Assembly: GCA_964410215.1 (NCBI GenBank)
Contig: CAYPHA010000002.1
Location: 1 to 64,000, forward strand
Reading direction: 5' to 3'
Length of the DNA stretch: 64,000 bases
From: CAYPHA01 sp964410215
GTDB lineage: Bacteria > Calditrichota > Calditrichia > Calditrichales > CAYPHA01
Shown: one piece after another, positions 18,832-25,934 of the stretch
Numbering within the stretch: position 1 is the first letter of the stretch
How the letters are laid out: the number at the start of each line of letters is the position of its first letter
Notes under the pieces: generated by a model
What the model was told of the DNA's origin: nothing
The model's input: only the letters and a program-made list of their open reading frames with translations
Database searches by the model: none
Translations under genes and position numbers: made by a program

Positions 18832-20958
18832 TTATTCTACAACAATTTCGTCGACAAAGAGCCAGGCTTTACCTCCGGCACCGGGATGCCATTCGGGACA
18901 GATACCAATATTTTCAGCCTCCACTTTCACATATCGCGCCGTTTTTGACGGCCATTTTTCACTGAATTCCTTAACCAGTAAACCCGGCGTATCTTCCGGC
19001 ACCGTGTTAACGATTTCAGCAACCTGTTCAAATGATTTCCCATCGGTTGAAATAGAGAAAATCACCCGCTTCGGAAAGAATATCCAAGAACCAACACTCT
19101 GAAAAAAGCGCGTTGAAACGGAGCGGATGTCGACCGCTTTTTCAAGATCAATCACGGCTTTCAGGTCCACCTGCTCAAATCCCTGCCAGATACCGTCATT
19201 AAACTGGCCACTGCCGCGGATACCATCTACCAGCGCGAATTCTCCACCGGCTTCATAACGGGGGCTGTACCGGTTTTTAAGCGTGATCTTTTTACCTATG
19301 GCGTTGTGCATCAGAAATAGATGTTCGGTTATGGCAAGCGAGGGGGTATCCTCTTTAAAGACCCGCGCTCTAAGTCGTGTCGTTTTATCTAGATATAGCG
19401 GTTTTTTATATCGTTTTGATTTTAAAGAGGGTTCGCTTTCATCCGTCGTGAAGCGTATTTCCAGTGAAGGATCTGAACAATGCATTTGAACACGATATGT
19501 TCCGTCTTCCTTGTCAAACGTACCCTCTATCTGCACCGTTTCCATAAAAATAGGCCCGTCGTCGGTACGGAAGGAAGACGCAGGTAAACCTGCTTTGTTA
19601 AATAGATTTGGTTCATCTGTATTGCCAAAGGCAAAGCGAACAGCCACCGGTTTTTTAACATGTTTTGATGAAACTACGATTGTTTTTCCATCGATTTTAG
19701 CTTCAGCCGGATGAAAAACCTGATCTTTTCCCGATATGGTGAAATGTGTTAACGGACCATCCGGTTTTTTGAAACCGTATTCCACATGATCAAAATAAAG
19801 CCGCACCTTGTTCCCCTCAACCTTCATTGATTTATACAGGGGCCCTGAATAAGTCAGATTTTCCATGCCATAATCTTTCGCCAGTGCCCACAGGGCCAGA
19901 CGTTTACCGACATCCTGTTTATTTTTCGGATGAATATCGAACGGATTTCCGATATCCAGTGTTACGGCCATGCCTGTATTGGGAAGTGAAAGCGTTTTTC
20001 GCTGGGCCTCCCGCAATGCGGCACCAACAACCGGTAAGTCATAATTATAGGGAGCCAGTTGAACAAAATAGAAGGGAAAATCACCCTGTCCCCAATCGGA
20101 ACGCCAGTTAGTGATCATAGCCGGGAAGAGTGTTTCATACAGTTTGGCATCCCTGACATTAGACTCCCCCTGGTACCAGATGGCGCCTTTGATCGCATAA
20201 GGAATCAGGGGTGCGATCATGGCATTATAGAGGCTGGAAGGACTTCCCTGGTTCAGAGGCAATATACCCGGTTCCGCATCTTCCACGCGTTTTTTAAAGC
20301 GGTCAAAATAGATCTGCAATTCCGGATATTTCTCCAGGAACTCTTTACGTGTCCATGCTTCGGCCGGGGTTCCGCCCCAGCTGGTGTGAATGAGACCAAT
20401 GGGGATGTTCAATTCCTGATGTAATTTGCGGCCGAAGAAATAAGCAACCGCGCTGAATGACGCCGCTGTCGATGGTGAACATTCCCTCCAGGTTCCATAG
20501 CAATCCTCTTTAGGCGCATCGGAGAATTCACGGGCCACATAAAACAGGCGCAGGTTGGGAAAATCAGCGGCTGTAATCTCCTCATCCGCATTCATGGCCT
20601 GGCGCACCGCCCATTGCATATTGGACTGACCGGAACAGACCCACACTTCACCGATCATCACATTTTTCAGCTGTACATCATTAATATCGACCGTATAGGG
20701 TCCTCCGGCAGAAGGTGTTTCCACCAGTACCATCCACAGGCCGTCCGGAGCGGTTTTTGTCTGATAGACTTTGTTCGACCAGCCGGGTTCCACAGTGACC
20801 ATTTCTCCGGGATCCGCCCATCCCCAGATCGGTGTTTCGGTCTGTTGCTGCAGGACCATGTCGTTGCCAATCACAGCCGGTAGCTGAACGGCAGCGGAAG
20901 AATTTAATACAAAATAAAAAGTAAAAAATACAAAGTAATAGAGTCTGGATTTGTTCAT
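18832..20958 (-). CDS. Sialate O-acetylesterase (SASA) with CHB_HEX-like and discoidin-like domains
   Basis: SGNH-fold esterase that removes O-acetyl groups from sialic acids or other acetylated sugars. In 708 residues it shows a signal peptide, a beta domain, CSGQSNMQWA with nucleophile Ser112, IWYQGESNV, and a DIHPKNK segment carrying the Asp-x-x-His dyad. Residues of about 485-555 form a CHB_HEX-like domain (LEIRFTTDESEPSLKSK), and about 560-708 form the shared discoidin-like domain (CPEWHPGAGGKAWLFVDE). Only 14 bp separates its stop from the GH20 start, so they form an operon. The signal-peptide codons contain a degenerate 7-bp repeat (20908-20935). True substrate may be O-acetyl on other sugars, as the sialidase in this locus is broken. 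Confidence 0.92.
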   Translation of the reverse strand: MNKSRLYYFVFFTFYFVLNSSAAVQLPAVIGNDMVLQQQTETPIWGWADPGEMVTVEPGWSNKVYQTKTAPDGLWMVLVETPSAGGPYTVDINDVQLKNVMIGEVWVCSGQSNMQWAVRQAMNADEEITAADFPNLRLFYVAREFSDAPKEDCYGTWRECSPSTAASFSAVAYFFGRKLHQELNIPIGLIHTSWGGTPAEAWTRKEFLEKYPELQIYFDRFKKRVEDAEPGILPLNQGSPSSLYNAMIAPLIPYAIKGAIWYQGESNVRDAKLYETLFPAMITNWRSDWGQGDFPFYFVQLAPYNYDLPVVGAALREAQRKTLSLPNTGMAVTLDIGNPFDIHPKNKQDVGKRLALWALAKDYGMENLTYSGPLYKSMKVEGNKVRLYFDHVEYGFKKPDGPLTHFTISGKDQVFHPAEAKIDGKTIVVSSKHVKKPVAVRFAFGNTDEPNLFNKAGLPASSFRTDDGPIFMETVQIEGTFDKEDGTYRVQMHCSDPSLEIRFTTDESEPSLKSKRYKKPLYLDKTTRLRARVFKEDTPSLAITEHLFLMHNAIGKKITLKNRYSPRYEAGGEFALVDGIRGSGQFNDGIWQGFEQVDLKAVIDLEKAVDIRSVSTRFFQSVGSWIFFPKRVIFSISTDGKSFEQVAEIVNTVPEDTPGLLVKEFSEKWPSKTARYVKVEAENIGICPEWHPGAGGKAWLFVDEIVVE
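20908..20935. repeat. Heptamer array (TAMAAAR)x4 inside signal-peptide codons
   Basis: TACAAAA, TAAAAAG, TAAAAAA, TACAAAG in the signal-peptide codons of the sialate O-acetylesterase; a degenerate form of the TACAAAA array at 30936. Confidence 0.75.
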
Positions 20959-20974
20959 GGTTTGGGTTCCTTTC

Positions 20975-21036
20975 TTAACCCACGCCCTCGGTTTTTCTCC
21001 CTGCCTGCAGGGAGGGGGAGAAAGGGGGTGGGTTAG
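20975..21036. repeat. G-rich palindromic intergenic repeat, copy 4
   Basis: TTAACCCACGCCC left arm, TCCCTGCCTGCAGGGA core and GGGGGTGGGTTAG right arm. The TTA at 21033-21035 is the stop codon of the sulfatase. Confidence 0.87.
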
Positions 21037-22331
21037 TTCATCTTCTCGAATACTACTGACAATCTGGCTCTTAAATCAGGTTTATCGTAGTCCTGACCAT
21101 TCAAAATCGGTCTCTCTTCCATCGGATCGGCTTCCAGATCATAAAGCCGTCCATCTTCGTATAGCTTATACCTTTTTGTACGTACGAACCGGCTTTTTTT
21201 CCATCTACCCCATTTAGGATCGTAGTGACAGAAAATCCAGTCACGCGGTTTGCCTTTCTTACCTTCAATTTGAGGAAGGAAGCTGTATCCATCCATGAAA
21301 AAATCAATAGGAGCACTGATACCAGCCGTTTGAAGGAGTGTTGGTAAAAAATCTGAAAAATCGATCAGATCATCACAAACAAAATTTTTAGCAGCTATAC
21401 TGGTCCAGTTTGCAACCATCGGGACATGAATACCGGTATCCAGGGTGGTTCCTTTCGCACCTTTTACCTTTTTGCCATCCATTTCCGAAGTAATCCTGCG
21501 GTGCGTCCCGTTATCTCCGATAAAAAGGATCAACGTATTTTCCCTGAGTCCCAGTTGGGTAACATGCTCTGTGATCCTGCCGACAATGTCATCAGTATAG
21601 GCAACCATATCCGCGAAAAATTGCGGATCATTTTTAAACCGCTGGCTCTTTTCATGTTTTGAATGCGGTGTCGGAACGAACGGATCATGACTCAGAATCA
21701 TGGGATAATACATAAAAAACGGCTCTTGCTGATGACGTGTGATGAAGTCCAGAATAAAATCGCAAACCAGGTCCGGACCGTAATCATCCTCTTTCCCCTG
21801 AATCTCGTTCCCGTTTTGCATCAACAAGGGTTCCCAGTAGCGGGATCCAAAGCGGTCCAGCTGCCAGAGACAGTATTCATCAAAACCGGCTTTTTCCGGT
21901 ATCGTGCCTTTTCCCCGGTATCCACTGCCTTCATAATGACCGATCAATTGCCATTTGCCGGCAACGGCTGTTTTGTAACCGGCATTTTGGAAAAGGTGCC
22001 CGAACGTCGTTTCGGCGGGGTCCAACGTTCCGAACTCCGTATAATTTCTGAAATTGTATTTTCCGGTCATGAGCTGCACGCGCGACGGTGTGCATAAAGG
22101 TGTAGAAAAGCAATTGGTAAAGCGAACTCCTTCTGTTGCCAGTGCATCAATATGCGGTGTCGAATACGTGGTGCTGCCGTTGCTGCTCAGACACTCATAC
22201 CCAAAATCATCCGCCATGATCAGGATGATATTGGGCCGCTTTGCATTATCTTTGCATGCGGAAAACAAAGCTGGTGATGTCAGCGCGGCAAGACCGGTAC
22301 CTGTTTTTTTAATGAAGGTTCTGCGTTTCAT
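21033..22331 (-). CDS. Type I sulfatase, Tat-exported lipoprotein
   Basis: Hydrolyses a sulfate ester using a formylglycine made from Cys80 in LCTPSRVQLMTGKY, the canonical C-x-P-S-R sequence. In 432 residues it carries a Tat-type twin Arg (MKRRTFIKK) and a lipobox-like LFSAC, the N-terminal metal-binding Asp pair (MADDFGY, Asp41-42), AGKWQLIGH, and the later metal site IGDNGTHR. It is short for the S1 family but appears complete, ending FVRTKRYKLYEDG and YDLEADPMEERP. The stop codon is supplied by a G-rich repeat. No sulfatase-maturing enzyme lies in the window, so maturation depends on a gene elsewhere. The exact S1 subfamily and sulfated sugar are not assignable by eye. Confidence 0.93.
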   Translation of the reverse strand: MKRRTFIKKTGTGLAALTSPALFSACKDNAKRPNIILIMADDFGYECLSSNGSTTYSTPHIDALATEGVRFTNCFSTPLCTPSRVQLMTGKYNFRNYTEFGTLDPAETTFGHLFQNAGYKTAVAGKWQLIGHYEGSGYRGKGTIPEKAGFDEYCLWQLDRFGSRYWEPLLMQNGNEIQGKEDDYGPDLVCDFILDFITRHQQEPFFMYYPMILSHDPFVPTPHSKHEKSQRFKNDPQFFADMVAYTDDIVGRITEHVTQLGLRENTLILFIGDNGTHRRITSEMDGKKVKGAKGTTLDTGIHVPMVANWTSIAAKNFVCDDLIDFSDFLPTLLQTAGISAPIDFFMDGYSFLPQIEGKKGKPRDWIFCHYDPKWGRWKKSRFVRTKRYKLYEDGRLYDLEADPMEERPILNGQDYDKPDLRARLSVVFEKMN

Positions 22332-22347
22332 AAGATTATTCCTGTTC

Positions 22348-22411
22348 TTAACCCACCCCCTTTCATCCCCCTCCCTGATATATCAGGGAGGGGGAACGAG
22401 GGGGAGAGTTA
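22348..22411. repeat. G-rich palindromic intergenic repeat, copy 5
   Basis: TTAACCCACCCCC arm, CCCTCCCTGATATATCAGGG core and GGGGGAGAGTTAT arm, between the sulfatase start and the next gene's stop. Confidence 0.88.
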
Positions 22412-22440
22412 TTTAATTCTCGCAGATGCTAATTCACAAC

Positions 22441-24834
22441 TCATCTTCTAACCACCTCTTCCCCCGCTCCCATCGTCTGGAAGCTTACCGTTATTTTCGG
22501 TGGTGTATCGCCCTCAAATGTGCAATCGAATGCGACTTCATGGGATCCGGATCCCATTACAGGTAGGTCGGCTTCCAGATCCTGTGTTTCGATTAAACGC
22601 CCGTTTTTATCATATTTCCGGAGCAGCGGAATACCATCACATGCAAGTGATTCACCAGCCTGAAGGGTTATCGGCAAGACAAGTTTATGAACATGATCGA
22701 TTTCCAGACTCAGATTTTTAACCAACCCGGATTCACCCTGCGCACGAATAATGAAACGCAATGGCTGCTTTTCTTCCTTTTGCTCCCAGGACCATTCCGA
22801 AGCGGTCGGCATACCCGGTGCGATTTTCCGGTCTTCATGCGTAAATGGGCCTTCTATCCGGAATGGATACAACATCCAGCCGGATTCCGTTTTTTCCAGG
22901 TGAAATTCACCCTTCGGATCTCTCATCCGTTCCCGTTGATCTTCCGAGAAACTGCCGCTGCGCCGCGCCGTCTCCCATTCGCGGATGGCATCAAGAATCT
23001 GATCTAATTCCGCATTGTGACGGATTGCTCCACTTCGATATGCCAGTGCAAAACCCGCATTATAACCGGCCGCCCGGGCCAGCATCCATTCAATATCGGC
23101 CAGCGTCGTGCTTCGTGTCAGCAGATACCAGCCCAGCATGTTGGGCAGGTAATTCCGTTCCAAAAGTGCCTGATTCTTAATGCGGTACTCCTGCATGGAT
23201 TCCCTGAAACCGGCATACCAGGGCTCGCCCCAGTTCAGGTAATGATTGATATGCCAGTAATAATGACTGGACCGGCTTGAGCCATTGACTACCGTGTGAC
23301 CGACGCCGTCATAGAATTCTTTGGCAAACACCTGCATAGCAAAATCACCCTGACCGGTCGCGTAACAACCCTCATGCCCATCGAAATCCATTTGCGATAC
23401 ACCGGTGGCATTGAAGAAGTCAACCATATTCTGAACCATACTTCCCTGTAGCTCAAAATCAGGAAAAAAGACTTTATAGGCATGGTCCATCAGTTTAGCG
23501 ACCTGTGCACCTTTTTTGTGGGCCGAGCTGCGGGTATCAAACACACCCCGCTTACAATCCAATAATTTATAGGGAGGCTCCCCGGAAATTGTTCTGTATT
23601 GAATGATTTCATCCCCGATGCGCACGCAGTTCAGCCAGTTGGCCTTTTCATTGACAAAATAATTCGGATCGGCAACGGCAATTTCCGTCTGTTTCGCATC
23701 GATATCTTCTACTAAGGCGCTACTCCCGGTGACAGCCAGGTGTGGATGGGGCACCGGTGTAACAAAGGGATCATTGGTTGTAATAAAATTGGTCAGTGTA
23801 TGAGCGCCTATGCGAATCCCCCGTTTTTCAGCCTTTTCCACACACTGTTTCATCCCTTCAATACCGTTCGGAAACAAATCTTCACGAAGTTCGAAATGGC
23901 CCCAGTTTTTAAAGGGTTCCCCATGATAGAGCGACATTAATCCGGCCTGCTCCACCACATCCAGTATTGTGTCAATATTGGATTCCGAGAAGGTACCGAT
24001 CAGGTAACTTCTTCCGGTCTCCGGGGATCTTTTAACCCAGACATCATCGATTAAGGGATGGGGTAAATCCTCAGCCAATTCGATCTCCTCTATCACGTCC
24101 AGAACATCCCCGTTTGAACAGCCAAACAGGGCAATTTTCGAACCGACCAGTGTCTCTCCCGGTATAGGCGGAACGGGCATACCCGGGAAACGTTCACCCC
24201 ATTCATGCCAGACGAAAATGGTCCGTTCCATTGTGCGATCGATGGAAAAAGCATTGAGCGTCGACCCGAAATCGGTCTTAATGGCCGTCGTTCCCCGACT
24301 CAGTACCGATCCCTCCTCATTTTCAAAGGCTCCGCCCACTGTCTTCGGATTCAAACCTTGAATACCGATGGCAAAGGCATCATTCCTGACGACACCGACG
24401 ATTTCTCCAACCGTATCACCTATGGATGTAGCAAAGGGCCCCCACCGTAAGACATTGGCCATAGCCTGCGGGGTTACACCAATCACTTCAAAAGTTATAT
24501 AGCGATCATTCGATTGTGCGGCAAGATCAACCTGTAAGGCATTATTCGAAAAAGTCAATCGCATCGTCGTACCCGTCGAATCGATAGTCATCGACTCAGG
24601 AGCGTGCCAGACCGAATCAATCCTGACACTGAATAATGGGGATTTCTGTGAACCGGACAGGTAATTTCTGCCACCTTCAGGATCTCTTAAATCGGTTAAA
24701 TGGCCGGTATTATCCAAGCCTAATTCAAAATGATTGGTTTGAAAGGTTGTTTTCTCCACCTGACAGGAAAACGTTACTATTAGAGTGAGCAGGAATATTC
24801 CTATTAAATGAAGTAAACTGGCTATCAATTTCAT
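22441..24834 (-). CDS. Unclassified glycosidase-like protein with an inserted module
   Basis: I do not recognise a named family. The 797-residue lipoprotein (LIVTFSCQV) has an N-terminal beta-sandwich resembling those that precede glycosidase barrels (about 30-270), then barrel-like segments: SYLIGTFSES, GIRIGAHTLTNF, SQMDFDGHEG with two candidate catalytic Asp and a Glu, and NMLGWYLLTRS. A beta-sandwich tail follows. About 65 residues in the middle form an apparent insertion reading IGDEIIQY, then LLDCKRGVFDTRSSAHKKGA. That pattern recalls a repeat found in phage-tail and other surface proteins. GAGGAG precedes the ATG. Context argues for a role on the same glycan; reaction unknown. Confidence 0.6.
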   Translation of the reverse strand: MKLIASLLHLIGIFLLTLIVTFSCQVEKTTFQTNHFELGLDNTGHLTDLRDPEGGRNYLSGSQKSPLFSVRIDSVWHAPESMTIDSTGTTMRLTFSNNALQVDLAAQSNDRYITFEVIGVTPQAMANVLRWGPFATSIGDTVGEIVGVVRNDAFAIGIQGLNPKTVGGAFENEEGSVLSRGTTAIKTDFGSTLNAFSIDRTMERTIFVWHEWGERFPGMPVPPIPGETLVGSKIALFGCSNGDVLDVIEEIELAEDLPHPLIDDVWVKRSPETGRSYLIGTFSESNIDTILDVVEQAGLMSLYHGEPFKNWGHFELREDLFPNGIEGMKQCVEKAEKRGIRIGAHTLTNFITTNDPFVTPVPHPHLAVTGSSALVEDIDAKQTEIAVADPNYFVNEKANWLNCVRIGDEIIQYRTISGEPPYKLLDCKRGVFDTRSSAHKKGAQVAKLMDHAYKVFFPDFELQGSMVQNMVDFFNATGVSQMDFDGHEGCYATGQGDFAMQVFAKEFYDGVGHTVVNGSSRSSHYYWHINHYLNWGEPWYAGFRESMQEYRIKNQALLERNYLPNMLGWYLLTRSTTLADIEWMLARAAGYNAGFALAYRSGAIRHNAELDQILDAIREWETARRSGSFSEDQRERMRDPKGEFHLEKTESGWMLYPFRIEGPFTHEDRKIAPGMPTASEWSWEQKEEKQPLRFIIRAQGESGLVKNLSLEIDHVHKLVLPITLQAGESLACDGIPLLRKYDKNGRLIETQDLEADLPVMGSGSHEVAFDCTFEGDTPPKITVSFQTMGAGEEVVRR

Positions 24835-24911
24835 CTGGAGCTCCTCGATTTGTAGTAGTGAATATTATTTTAATTCTACTTTGTGTTTTAGCGTCTTTGC
24901 GTGTAAAAATT

Positions 24912-25919
24912 CTATTTTGTGTCGATGCCCATTTGCTTCAGGAGCGGTGCAATGGCCTTTGCCCATGCCTCATAGCCGGCCGGCCTAAGATGCAGACAGT
25001 CATCCGACATGAGCGTTTTATTGGCTGCGCCATCGGGATGAAGGAAGATCTTGCCAATATCCCGGTAAAAAATATGGTTATCATCATTAAGATGGCTGAT
25101 ACTTTCATTGATGTTTTTAATTTTTTGCCGGAAAGGATCCTCCGGCTGCTCACCCCTCGGGAAAATTCCCAGCAGCAGGATTTTTGATTCCGGTACCGTT
25201 GTGCGTAGTTTATTCACCACCGCTTCAATGCCTTCTGCGATCTCGTTTTCCGTATTATCATTCAGATTATTCGTTCCGATCATGAGTATGATGACTTCAG
25301 GTAAAATGTGATCGAAATTACCATTTTCGATCCGCCAGAGCAGGTGCTGGGTACGGTCCCCGGATATACCGAAGTTAGCTGTTTTAACCTTTCCAAAATA
25401 CTTCTCTTGGGCTTTCTGGCCCGGCTCCCAGACATGACGTCCCTCACCGCCCCAGGATTGGGTGATGGAATTACCCAGAAATACCAGCTCAACATCCTTC
25501 GTTTGTCCGATCAGGTTAATATCCTTATGTTGATCGAGCCAGCTACCTCCGTTAGTCCATCCTGCCGCAGCGGCACGCTTTTCGCCACTGGAGACGGGTA
25601 TAATCGCTGAATGACAATCTGCCGATACTGCATTCGTATCGCTATCGTCGGCAGGTATATTGAATTTTAATACATGATTTCCCGTTCGGGGGACTCCGAT
25701 CATATTCCAGCCCGATGATGCATAAAAATAGAATGGTTTTCTGTACGGTCCCTGTATAGGGGAAATACCCCAGATGGTAGAATCCTCCTCTTCCACGGCA
25801 ACAACCTTCCATTCCAGGTTTTTAGCTAAGTTGGAAAAGGGTAGCTTTGGCCCCATATCTGCAATAAGACTATTGGTCAAACCATAAAGAAATACGAGGA
25901 AAATGGTTTTCCATTTCAT
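24912..25919 (-). CDS. SGNH/GDSL-family hydrolase, exported
   Basis: Probably a sugar or lipid esterase. The 335-residue protein has a signal peptide (about 1-20) and an N-terminal beta region of about 110 residues. The SGNH core has block I (FLGNSITQSW, Ser151), block II Gly (FGISGDRTQH), block III (IGTNNLND) and the catalytic Asp307/His310 (DDCLHLRPAGYEAW). It resembles PAF-acetylhydrolase-like and acetyl-xylan-esterase-like members, and removal of O-acetyl groups from the locus substrate is plausible. Only 15 bp separates it from the DUF6067 gene upstream, so they are probably cotranscribed. The short gap downstream (24835-24911) contains a TTTGCGTG-type simple repeat and no gene. Confidence 0.9.
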   Translation of the reverse strand: MKWKTIFLVFLYGLTNSLIADMGPKLPFSNLAKNLEWKVVAVEEEDSTIWGISPIQGPYRKPFYFYASSGWNMIGVPRTGNHVLKFNIPADDSDTNAVSADCHSAIIPVSSGEKRAAAAGWTNGGSWLDQHKDINLIGQTKDVELVFLGNSITQSWGGEGRHVWEPGQKAQEKYFGKVKTANFGISGDRTQHLLWRIENGNFDHILPEVIILMIGTNNLNDNTENEIAEGIEAVVNKLRTTVPESKILLLGIFPRGEQPEDPFRQKIKNINESISHLNDDNHIFYRDIGKIFLHPDGAANKTLMSDDCLHLRPAGYEAWAKAIAPLLKQMGIDTK

Positions 25920-25934
25920 GGTGGTTTCATGCTC

